Positions 1 through 22,300 of a DNA stretch of 64,000 bases are shown here, piece by piece (position 1 is the stretch's first letter; each line of letters starts with the position of its first letter). Location: NCBI GenBank assembly GCA_030068075.1, contig CM057841.1, positions 42,821,030 to 42,885,029 on the forward strand. Reading direction: 5' to 3'. The notes under the pieces are model-generated. The model was given only the letters and a program-made list of their open reading frames with translations, did not search any database and was not told the origin of the DNA. The position numbers and the translations under genes were made by a program. The stretch comes from Paguma larvata (Eukaryota; Chordata; Mammalia; Carnivora; Viverridae).

Positions 1-208
1 TGGCAAGGCCTTTGTTAAGACAACCACAGGGCCCGATACCCTGGTGGCTTGAGGTAGAAGGAGATGTGGGTGCCGGGCCACTGCAGCCTTGTGGGAGTTT
101 ACCACCTGCTAGATGGAGTCTCCTGTCCAAGTGAGATTGGTTTTCCATTGACCACAGTCATGTTACACGATGGAGCCGACTTTCTGTATTTTTTTTTTTT
201 TTTTTTAG

Positions 209-11182
<10,974 letters not shown>

Positions 11183-11465
11183 GCCGAGGCTCTCCCTGCA
11201 GAGGATGCAGCATGTGTTGAGTCCTGAGCCCTGTGGCCAGAGCACCGGGGCCTGCCGACAAAACCCCTTCATCTCCATGCTTTCGTCTGTGTGTGTCACG
11301 GCCCCCGGGGGAAGCTCCTGCAGGGGCCAGCTTTACCACAGAGGGAGTGGGAGGCTCCTCGATGCAGGGGTGGAGGCCGGGGTGCTGAGCAGCGAGAGCC
11401 GCCAGGGCAGTGAGAGGTGGCCAGACCCACTGTATCCAAATAAACCATTCCTGGGATGCTTGGCG
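11183..11465 (+). other. DHX38: DHX38 3' UTR
   Basis: The GC-rich stretch runs from the stop codon to a poly(A) signal at 11439-11444, with cleavage expected 15-25 nt later. The exact cleavage site cannot be read from sequence alone. Confidence 0.8.
11439..11444 (+). terminator. DHX38: DHX38 polyadenylation signal AATAAA
   Basis: A canonical AATAAA lies 257 nt after the stop codon. A second AATAAA at 11567-11572, inside an AT-rich stretch with a GT-rich tract after it (ATTGTTTGTAAAATG), could give a slightly longer transcript. Confidence 0.8.
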
Positions 11466-11599
11466 TATAAATGACTTGGCCGTGACTATGGTTTTTTAAA
11501 ATTCTGTGTAAAGCAGCAAAATAGATCTACAGGGAATTGTAATTTGGTTATAATTCAAGATTTGGAAATAAATTTATTGTTTGTAAAATGTTATTGCAT

Positions 11600-13500
11600 T
11601 TTGGACTGTTCCTTTTTCCCTTGCTGTCCTAAATTACATAATAGAAGATGGGCAGGGCGCCGACTTGACTTTCTTTAGGTGGCTCCTTCTAAAACCTCAG
11701 CTTGCCTTATTTCTGTTCTCCAGGCAGTGCCTCTTAGAAGAGGGTTGGTAAGCTGGGACACAGCTGGCAGGGACAGATGATGGCCTGGGGCACTGGGCGG
11801 GCCAAACTCAGGGTGCCAGGCTGTTCCCAAGGCTGGTGGGCAGGACGAGGCTGGCCAATGGCCACGTGGGAGGGAGGCGAGTATTTCACGCGCCCTCTGC
11901 CCTTCCCCAGGGGTGGGTTGGCTGCTTTATTGCTCAGAACGGCTGAAGTTTCTGCTCTGCGTGTGTAAGGGTGCTGTATTGGCAAAAATAGTATAAAATA
12001 TTGCCTCTTGATTTTTGTATAAAAGATGATCCTTGCACTGAAATCACTAAGCTCTTGTTCAGCAGCCTGTATCTGCTGAGGTGGCTCTTTGGGTATTTGG
12101 CCCTTTGGATCACGCACGATCCGTATTTTGTGATCCCCTGGGGTTGGGCTTCTGCCCAGTGTGCTGGTTGCAAGGTTCTGTGTTGGGGCTGAATCACTGA
12201 TGGGCTTGGCTTGGGGCTCAGAAGCACCTTGATCCCAGGCCAGCACTCAGATTGAGCCCCTTGGGTCATGCTGCTATTCTATTCCCTTTCTCACCTTGTT
12301 CCTGGGATGTTAAATTTAAAATTTAAGTCAATTTTATGGATGAGTTTGGAAGCCTGGCTTTGCCAGCCAGCACCAGCCACCACCTCCACTTCCGTTCTTT
12401 TTACCTCTAACTGCCTTTATTGGGAATTCAGGTAGAAACTGATTTTTCATGGCTCTGGAGTGAAGAGAGGGCTTCTGGCTGCTCGTCTGGGAAGGCTTCT
12501 AATCTCGGCACCGAGTTGAAGGGCTAGCAGAAGGTGTCTACCTGCTCTGTGGAAAGAAGTAAGCTGGATATGTGATCTATTTACAGTTGTAGTCTCGGGA
12601 TGCAAAAGAACGGGGGAAAATTGAGGTTCTAGTGAATGGCTTTGTTACTAACACACAGGCTGTGACCTTGGTCATGAACTTACCTTCAAATTCCTTAGAT
12701 CACAAACATGAAGCCACAGATTATGAAAACCACGCGTCAACGCAACCTTCTCATTTAAAAACAAGGAGCGCCTGGCAAAGACACGTGCCACACACGTGTT
12801 CCCCGCCCACCAGCAGCGCTTCCCATATCTGTTTTGGTGTTGGGACTTCTGCACAAGAGTCTGTCTGGACTGCTGTCTCTAATGTTTTCTTTTAAATTAT
12901 GGATATTTTCCATTCAGATCCATCTTAAAGTTGCTTCCAGCTTTAATGTTCTGACTCCTACCACCTCTTCCTCAGATAATAACAGGTTTCCGTTCCCAGG
13001 GATACAAAAGCATTTCTTTGACAAAAGCCCTGAAGGGGATTCTGGAGATTGGTTTTCAGGCTTCCTGGTGTGAAGGAACAGTGAGGCTGTTGAACTGGAC
13101 ATCTTTCTGGGGCCCCCCTGTTGCCCTCAGTCACGGGCATCTATTCTAAAATGCCTAGTTGATGGTAATGGTACTTTAGATATATGTTGGCAGTTGAGGG
13201 TCTCGGGCTGAGATGGGGGTTCATTCTGGGGAACCCCAGAGCTTGTTTGCCAGGCCCTGTCTATTGGCCTCAGTTGGGCTGTGTAGAGAAGGCTCAAAAG
13301 ACAACTGCTTATGGGGCAGCATGGTGGTTACAATGAGCTTCTTCCCTTTAGTAAGGAGACACACTGAGGGGGCTCATGTTTGCTCTGGGTTTCTTTAGCT
13401 TAGATGAGAAAATTATACTCCAGGTGGATAGAAGAGGATATGCTGAAAAGGATTCTGTGGGCCCCAGGTATCGGAATCTGAGTGACATCTTCCCAATGGG
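11600..13500. other. Intergenic DNA without a recognised gene
   Basis: This is the space between the DHX38 and PMFBP1 3' ends. The region 11640-12270 is fairly GC-rich and holds overlapping chance ORFs on both strands, the longest 170 codons on the minus strand (11734-12246). None has family-like composition. I see no named repeat here except the (TA)n at 13512-13526. Confidence 0.6.
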
Positions 13501-13539
13501 TGGCTGAAGCACTATATATATATATATTTTTTTTTTTTG

Positions 13540-13880
13540 GTTATTTTTTAGGGCAGTTTCAGGTGTGCAGCAAAATTGAACAGGAAGTACAGAAATTTCC
13601 CATATTCCTTCTGCTCCTACACAGGCACAGCCTCCCCCACCATCAACATCCCCCATCAGAGCGGTTCACTTGTTACAAGTGATGAACCTACGTTGACACA
13701 TTATCCCACAGAACTCCTAGTTTACATTAGACTTCACTCTTGGTGGTATATATTCGATGGGTTTGGACGAATGTACAATGAACAAGTATCCACCATTACT
13801 ATATCCTACAGACACCATTTCTGATATCAGCTATTCAAACTACCTTTTAGAACTCCTTTGGTTAATTCTTAAAGAATTAT
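13540..13880 (-). mobile_element. Old L1 fragment, intergenic
   Basis: GGGCAGTTTCAGGTGTGCAG ... CCTACGTTGACACATTATCC ... GGTTTGGACGAATGTACAAT matches, from memory, the 3' region of ancient L1M elements in reverse orientation. It is diverged, with no coding capacity. Confidence 0.55.
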
Positions 13881-14109
13881 AATTAGGCAACACACAGCTT
13901 CCCTGCCCTTTGCCTTATTACCGTAAGTTCAACTCCTCTACCCCATGAGATCTCCTGCGTGGCTGGGCTCACGAGGCCAGATGACTAAGGTGACATATGT
14001 GTTTTTCTGCTCTGTTGCCCCTTTGCTCCCCATAAGCCACTACCTGCCGTACTTTGGTATAGTCGCCCCACAGGAAGTGAAAGATAACTTTGAAAAAATG
14101 TACAACATC

Positions 14110-14326
14110 AAAATATCCAGCTATTGGGGCACCTGGGTAGCTCAGTCAGTTGAGCATCCAACTCTTGATCTTGGTCAGGTCATGATCTCACAGTTGTGAG
14201 ACTGAGACCTGTGAAGGGCTCCATGATGGCTGTGGAGCCTGCCTGAGATTCCCTCTCCTTCTCCCTCTCTCTCATGCGCTTTCTCACTCTCTCTTTCAAA
14301 AAAAAAAAAAAAAGTATCCAGCTATT
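14110..14326 (+). mobile_element. Carnivore SINE with target-site duplication, intergenic
   Basis: GGGGCACCTGGGTAGCTCAG starts at 14126 and the element ends in an A run near 14313. Flanks AAATATCCAGCTATT (from 14110) and AAGTATCCAGCTATT (to 14326) are a duplicated target site. Confidence 0.92.
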
Positions 14327-15354
14327 ATTGTCAACATATATGAAAACTTTTCATAAATACAGAGATAAAATGTCTTTTTATAGTAGACCGTACTAGGGAT
14401 TTTAACGACACGGAACTTCCGTTTGAATAAATGGGCCGCAGGCTAGAAGCTGGAAATCATTTCATTAGTACCAGATTCTTCAGTCTTTGTTTACTCTGCA
14501 AAATATATCCTTGCTCTAAACTCAATGGGGGTACATAGTTACAAATAACCATAAACAAACAGACAACAACTGTCACAGCAGAGACCATCAGAGATGCCCA
14601 TCACTCCTGCCTCATACCGAGCTTCTGGTATTTGCTTTTTCCAGGTATCGGCAGAGGCATCCTATGCAACATGTTTCTGTTTGGAATGAATTTTCTGGGC
14701 TTTTGTTTGGCTATCGACCAAGGCAAGAATATTTAAGAATCCTTACCAACTAGTGGGTTTCTTCCTTCACTTCTCCTGTCCTCACCCCGAGGTACAAGCT
14801 CTTTCATTTCTTTCTCTAACTTTACCTTAGTAGCTATTTCTCTCAATCTCTACAGACTAAGAATATAAATTCCAGACATGTATTCAGTTTAACAAAATCC
14901 TGCCACAGTAAAATAGTTTAGCTGTCCTTGGAGTTTGTTATAATGGAATTTTACTTGAACTGAGCTGGCTGGGGAGAAAAATAAAAGTGTTAGAAGGAGA
15001 AATGGAATATGGCGGCCAGGGGGAAAGCAGATGGCACTCTCTCTCCCTCTTCCATTTGTAAAATGCATCACTCATTTCTCTTCCTTTCCTTTGGGTCTCA
15101 AGATTACTTTCATGTTTGAGGTTTTTAGATATTTTTCTTCTTAGAATTCCAGACAGATGGAAATAAAGAAGGAGGTAATTATCTCTTGTTTTAAAAACTA
15201 ATACAGATAATCCAGAAGCTTGCTTTGGGAGTTAGAGCTTCCCCATATATGTGAATTAGACTATATCTTTTAGAATACAGAGAAAACCAGGAAGAATATG
15301 TTGCTGGGGGCTGGAGGGGGCAGAGATGTCTGCGAGACGCCAAGAGCTCACTGT

Positions 15355-16121
15355 CACTGCTATGCTCATGTCTTTATTTTAGATTTTGGGTCTGGAGATG
15401 GGTAGCATGGTTCCAATGCTCACTCCACTGCAGAAAGTGGACAAACTCAGTAAAATGTTAGCATCTTGCAAAATAGGCTGGGACCTTGATGCATTCCCAT
15501 AAGAGCTGATCCAAGAGAGAGGGGCGGGAAATCCTCTGAAAAACGTGCGTGGAAATGATGCTCTGGGCAAAGGCGCTGATTCTAGCAATATGAGGAACCT
15601 GAGGGAACAGGGAGGAAATGACAGTCTTGATTGGAGGAGGAATTAAGGAGGTGATTTCTCAAGGACTGGCCTCATGGCCAGGCAGCTCAGCTGTGGGGTG
15701 AGTTCTTCCCTCAGGGGTAATATGGAGTCTACAGTTGACAGAAAAGGTAGTCACGGACCCAGGCTGAACAGGGGACTGGGGCACTCTTGTGGGGTTTCCA
15801 GAACATATTATGGGAGGAAGATGTCTATTCTGCCTGTTCCCCCCTTGTCCCTACATTTCCCAAAAGGGACTGGGTCAGGATGAGGGCTAGGTCTGACATA
15901 TAAGGCACTTGGGTATCGTCAAAGAGTCTTAGATCAGAATGAGCCTTAATTCATTCACCTCTTCCCTCTACAGATGAGGAAACAATTATCTCTAGTCCAT
16001 AGTAACTAAGCAAAATAACTGTCCTCCAGCTCCCACTTTGAATTCCCAATTCAGTGCTCTCTTGAAAAATAATATCAGGGTGTTGCTATTTTTTTGAACC
16101 ATGGGACTAAGTGAGATGACA
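15355..16121 (-). other. PMFBP1: Probable PMFBP1 3' UTR
   Basis: This is the sequence between the TGA stop (16122-16124) and the candidate poly(A) signal. It has no recognisable repeat and no ORF that continues the gene. The extent depends on the signal at 15373-15378 being used. Confidence 0.5.
15373..15378 (-). terminator. PMFBP1: Candidate PMFBP1 polyadenylation signal
   Basis: TTTATT on the plus strand is AATAAA on the minus strand, about 745 nt after the PMFBP1 stop codon. I saw no closer canonical signal. This is inferred, since no transcript is available. Confidence 0.55.
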
Positions 16122-16395
16122 TCATGTAAGTAGCAAAAGACAAATGGCAGAAATACCTGAAGAGGGGGGTATCCTGACAAACTTGGTGATGTCCATTCTT
16201 TGGCTTACATCCTGGGACATCCCCCTCCAGCCCAAGGTGGCACACACTTTTCCTTTTGTTGTGGGCTCCGTTTTGCTCGGGCATAGGGCTTTGGCGTATA
16301 GCCTTGTGTGCCCAGTTTTCAGCTTCTTCTCCTCTATCTCAGTCTTCAGTTTCTTGTTTTCCTGCTGCAGATGGACCATTACATTGTGGAGGTGG
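16122..16395 (-). CDS. PMFBP1: PMFBP1 terminal coding exon
   Basis: Minus-strand acceptor TCCTTCCCCAG before CCACCTCCAC. It encodes [20 protein letters not shown], then a basic non-coiled tail with [20 protein letters not shown], and stops after ICLLLLT. The human tail as I remember it stops about nine residues earlier (...SSYC). This copy reads past that point and gains a short hydrophobic end. Confidence 0.92.
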
Positions 16396-19300
16396 CTGGG
16401 GAAGGAGAGGAAAGGACAGAGAACGTTCAGTCTGCTTCAACTCCTGGGTTCCCCACCAGAAAGGGCAGATAAATGTACCCTAGGAAGGCGGGTCATGGAC
16501 ATCCGGGTCCTTTCAGAGCCAGTGCTCTCATGTTCCATAGAAATGGGGGCCTCTGTGTGTCCCCCTGGAAGAAGCCCAGGACTGGGGTCGCGGTGGACCC
16601 AGAACCAGTACTCCTGAGCCACTGTGTCATGTCAGGTCGGGGCCTGTTTTCATATCTGTCAGTTGAGGACAATTGAGTCTGATCTGCCCTCTGTGCTTCA
16701 GAGAAAGATCCAGTCTGACAAATGGTAGAAATTTGATTTGAAGAGCCAGAAGGCTGTTATGAACAATCACGTGTGCTCAGGCTGTCCTGGCTGGCCACGC
16801 CCGGGAAACACTCTCATCCAGTTCTGATGTCAAAGCCCGGGTTCTTTCGCCTGCCTTTGCTGGAAGGTTGAGAGCACAGGGGATCCCAGCTCCGTTGAGA
16901 GCTTGGATAAGTAACTTATCTCCATTTTACAGATGAGGAAATGGTGGTGGCAATGTAGGTGAGGTGAAAGAACTTAGCATATGTCCTGCGACTCAACAAA
17001 TGGTCCTATTTCTCCAAACCAGTGCTGAGGGCAGTGGGTGACAGTGGGCTCTGGAACTAGACTTCCCAAGTTAGAATTCTGGTTCTGCCACTTACTATTT
17101 GTGAGTTATTTAGTCTCTGGGTTTTATGATTTTAACGGTACTGAACTCACGAGTTCTTATGAAAATTAAAAAAATTCATTTATAATAAATAAATATTTTA
17201 TATATATTTATATGTATAATGTTCTTATGAAAATTAAATTAATTTATAATATATTTATAAATTATAAATATATAATATATATATATATATATAAAAATCA
17301 CTTAGAATAGTGCCTTACACAGGAAACTGATAAATAGCATTTGCATTATTATTATTATTATTAAAAAATGGTTTTCCTTCAAATAGGTTCACTTAAGAAT
17401 GAATTCTTTATGAAACAGAGCTTCCTGGAACTTGGCACAAAATAAGAAAATGATTGAAATGCTTTTTTCTGTTACCTTCAGATTCTTACAATTTTTCTTT
17501 CAGTTAATCCCTTTTAGAAAATGCTTTTGTCAGTAGTGAAAAATTTCATGGTCTTTTCTAGAAGAAATCAAAGAATTCATTCTCAACTTCTCTGTGCCTG
17601 TGCTTTGCCTACTTGCTCTCTATAAACTTGGCTGGTATTCAGGACACCTGTTCCCTTGGAGTCCCACGTGTCATTGCTACACTCCACATGCTACTGGGCC
17701 TGGAGGTGGGGTCCTCACAATGCCCTCATTCCATGTCTCTCTGCCACTCTCTCCAGTCTACTTCTGTCAGCATTTCCAAGTGCCTTTAACGTCCTGTACT
17801 TTCTGTCCAAGTCCTGGCCTCTCTGTTGCTTGACTTCTGTATTCCAATGATCTTGTCTTCTCCTTAAACTCAGCCACCCTCCTAAGGTCACAGCTCAGAA
17901 CAGAGCTTTCCAGCTGGGGTTGAGATATGGACACCCTCAGGTCTTGGGGCAGCCGCTGGTTGGTCAACTTTGTCATAAACAACGTGTCCCAAATCCTTCC
18001 ACTGTGCCAAACAAATGTGGTTATTTTCTAAGTGTTTCCTGAGAAAGGATTGGGAAGCGATGCCCTGGAGCTTACCATTATCTGTTACATGTACCATCTT
18101 CAAATTCTTGGTTTTAGACATCCATACATTCACCTCTGTTCCCAAACTTCCAACACTCCTGCCACATTGCACTCTGCGGGCCCAGCTTTGACCGGGTTGG
18201 TGAAATAAGGCCACAGGGGAGATTGGAGCATCAAGTAGAAGGAACCATGGTCCCCGAATGGCCTTGTGGGACAGAGAAACCCCACCAACCTGGACTGTTC
18301 ACTTCCTAGGGATGTTCCTTTCATGTTCTATATGCCTTCATTTGGAGGTCTTTTTGTTATAGCAGCTTAGTATCTACCCTAACTAGCAGTGTCTGCCTTT
18401 CAGTTCCTGTTTCTTTCTTAGCATTTTTGACCTCTGAGAATCACAGAAGGTAACAGTGGGAAGTGGCATAGAGACCTTCCTGTATTGTTGGTGAGGGAAC
18501 AAAGGCCCAAAGAGGTAGTGATGTGCCCAAGGTCACATAAATGCAGATTCACTACTCAGAATCTTTCCAAAGTCCCAACTCTTTTCAGAGGTCAGATGCA
18601 TGTATCTAATGGTAAAGCCAGCCCTGGCTTGTGCTTGACCCTTCTCCTTGGGGCCCAAGCAGAAGCCTGGGTGGTGTGGGATGACTTACTCCTTTTCTCC
18701 AGTCAGCTTGGCAATATATTTGACTTGTTCACGGAGCCTGTTTCCTAGTTTCTCATTGGCGATCCTGTAATCAAATCCAAAAGAGAAACAGTTCCCAGAC
18801 CTCCATGAGAAAGGGAATGACCAGGCAGGATGGGATGTTGGTGTTTTCAGGAAGGTGTCTGCTGAGCCCTAGACACCATTCCTCACCCAGGCCCCAGAGC
18901 TAGAGCCTCCCTCGCACCTGGCAATTAAGAGAACCCTCCATCTCCAAACTCCTATGCAAGATCACCATAATCTCAGGTGATTTCAAGGGATTCAGGCAGT
19001 GAAGCCAGATTCCAGGTTGGGTAGAGGAAATACCACCCATGGCAAAGCATCTCTTTTATCTTGGAGCTGCTCCGTTTCTAAGTCAGCAGGTCTTCCTGAT
19101 TCTGCCTGAAGAATTGAGGCCCCTCCATCTTATTCCCAGCCCTTGAATTTGGGCTGATACTGGATCCATGTCCCTAGAGGGTAGTGTGTGTGTGTGTGTG
19201 TGTGTGTGTGTCACTGTTCTTTGGCACATGAGTTTCTCAGTTCAGCCCAGGCCTTGGAACGTTGCCTTACTTTTTTCTTGCTCACTTACTTCTGCTCTTT

Positions 19301-22300
19301 TGCCCACTGCTCCATGTTGGACATGATCTGATCGTTCTCTCGGCGCAGCCTACAGGTAGTATCTTTAGGCACACACCGCTGGGGAATACAACAGGGCTTC
19401 GGTACAAGAAGAAAAGCAGATGGTTAGGGATGGGAGCATGGGCCTGTCACCTCCTTACTTCTAAATCAGGCCTCTTCTCTCTTCCTGGAAGAAGAAATAT
19501 TGATTCTGCCATCCAGCCTCTAGGCCGCAGCTGGGACTGCCACAGCAGGACCTCTGCCTCCAGCAGTGCAGGCACACAAGGGTGACATCTCTGTCAGGGC
19601 ACTGTTTACAGTAGAGACAAAGTACACGTGTACACTTACAATAATGATTTTTGGGCAAAGGCATTAAAACAGCTTGATCTAAAAAGGCAATACATTAAGC
19701 CATTTTTTTTCTTAACAGATGGAAAAAAATATCTTGAGGAATGAATGCCCTATTTCTAATGCAAGCTAAGGCCCTGTGGGTACCCTGAGATATCTGTGGC
19801 CTCCTACCATGAATCTCACTGCTCAGGGACCAGGGCATAGGGCATGCCCAAAGATCTCTTAGCAGATTCTACTACAGGGTAAGCGAAGGTGTCAGGATGG
19901 GCTCTGGAGGGGAACCGCCCTGTGGGGTGGCTAGAATACCTCACGGGGAGATGGCACTCTCTTCTCTGGAATGGGCTTTTGTTCTGCTCAGTACCTCTGT
20001 CAACAAAGGCACAGTAAGACAGATGGGTTGAGACAACTGCTACAGGCCTTAGAACACTGAGACCCTGCTTTATACTGAATACAGTGTGGGCTGGGGGTGG
20101 GGGGTCCTTTCCTTGCTCTTAGGTGCCCCTGTCTCCACCAAGGGCTGTTTGGTATCCTGGTGGTCATGGATGTGTTGGAGGGTCTGGAAGGAAGTGATCA
20201 GGAACTGAGGAGTGCCCACCTCCTTATCGTCTGCCAAGAGGTTTTCTTTCAGGGCGGCCATTTCCTCCTGGAAGGCCTTGAGCTGCTCCTCTTTAGCTGC
20301 CAGCATCTTGAGGTCGCTCTGGTGCTGCTTCTGCCACTGCAGCACCTGGTTGCTCATCTCCTCCAGCTTCTTGTCGAACGCGTGCACCTACTCAGGGGAG
20401 CAAAGTGAGAAGGGAGACCCCAGCTTGCGGCCCTGACCTCAGAGCATCCACCTGTGACAAGGCCTAAGGGTGCTTTCTTGGCTTTGGGAGACTCCTCAGG
20501 GGGCAGTTTCCTTCCAGTACCAGCAGAGGGCGCCCCTGCTCTGATCGTTGCCTCCTCTGCCTGAGGCTCGCTGAGCCAGGTAAGGGGAGGGAACCACTTA
20601 CCAAAGGGAATGGCTCAGTGCTAAAGAGTTCTGGGGGCAAGAGGAGACCTTGGAGACCTGGAACAGGAAGGCAGCCTGAGCTCCTGACTGCTCCTCACCT
20701 CTAGCTCGCTCTGCTCGTGGAAGCCCTGCAGTTTTCTTAATTCCATGTTGAGCTTTTTCATCCTTTCCTCATAAGCAATGATTTCCTCTTCCAGCTGAGC
20801 TTTCCTCTCTTGGGCCTGTGCCAAGCTTCGCTGCAGGCTCTTGATCTCCGAGGTCATATGATTGAGCTTTCACAGAGACAAAGGGGATGAGAATGGCTGT
20901 CAGAGCCATTTAGCCCTTTCTGTTGAGGGCTAAATGGAGAAGGGTTCTAGTTCCTCCCCATTCTCTCTGTTCAGGGTGGCAGAGACACCCGATCACTCGC
21001 CTAGTGTCTCTAAGAGGGGTGGGAAGTGATAAAGGTTTTTTTCTACATCCTCCCTCTCTTCCCATTTCCTCTTTTTCCAGTTCTATGAACTGATTGGCTG
21101 GGCATCATCGGCCCTGAGTGGGCCACAAATTACCCAGAGAATCTACGTTTTGGGAAAACCTTGCCCCTGGGTCACCTGTGGGCAGAAAGACTCATTAGAT
21201 TTGCCTCCATCTTTGGCTCCCCCTCCTGCCCCCAAAAAAGGCTCATTAAGAGGAGGCTTTCTCCAGAAGGACATCCCAGTTCCTGCAAGGGTTTGCAGAT
21301 GGTCCTGGCGGCAACCAGTCACGTAGGGGATCGACTCTCGCGTCTCTCAAACCATTCAGATGTTTCTTTGCCCAAAACAGTCCTGGAGATGAGAGGGTGT
21401 GACTCACCTTCTCCAGAGCTTGTGTCAGGTCATCTTGGCAGGCGGCTGACTTTCTGGACAATTCATCATAGGCTTCTTTACTGACCATGGTCTGGAGATA
21501 CTGCTTCTCTTTCTGTACAGTCTTGTCTAGCTGGACCTGCAGACTCTCTAAGGCCTCCTTCTGAAGGTTTAGCTTTAGGGAGGGGAAATATCACTGTCAG
21601 GATTCATGCCTGTAGAGGCATTCTCCGTGTCTACAGGAAATGGACAAGAGCTGGGCTCTCTTCTCTCTGCACTGATCTGCAGAGCAGTCTGTGATAAGGC
21701 CCACACCCTCCCCTCACTGTTATAAAAGGAACAGCTGCCTTTCCAGGCTTTTCTTCACCCCTCTGCTGACACTTACCCTTCTAAGTTAGCAGATCCCCCA
21801 CATACAAAGAGTACTGGCAGTACTGGACCATGATGTATCAAGCACATGAATAGTCCCTTTCACAGACTCTGTAGCCTTTAATAAAGATCTGGAATTCAAT
21901 TCTAGGTCAACATTTCATTTGTACATTTTATGACTTCCTTAGTTCCTGACATAATCCAATAGACTTGATGCACCATGAAAATGGGACTGTGTATGCTTCC
22001 TTCACTGCTGTGTCCCCACTGCCTATATAGCTCAGGGCATGGGACATAATATGTGCTCAGTAAATACTAAATGATTTTTTTTTGATTGAATGAAACATGT
22101 GTGGCAATGTTTGGAATTAGGGATGCATTGAACATATAGTTCTTGTAGAAGTGTGTTTAAAAACTGAATTCCTTGTCTTAAACTTAGTATTTATGTTATA
22201 GGTAAAATGAATTAAGATCTGGAGTTAGAGGTCCTGGTTCTGTCATTTACTTAATCTCTCTTAGCCTCAGTTTCCTCTTCTGCACACCAGGATACTTTCA

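Noticed and set aside
11734..12246. 170-codon minus-strand intergenic ORF as a gene
   Set aside because: There is no recognisable domain, no splice or promoter support, and overlapping open frames on both strands. I kept it only as a low-interest observation.
16144..16617. 157-codon plus-strand ORF
   Set aside because: It lies antisense to the terminal PMFBP1 exon and its intron; its text is the complement of coiled-coil codons and is not a gene.
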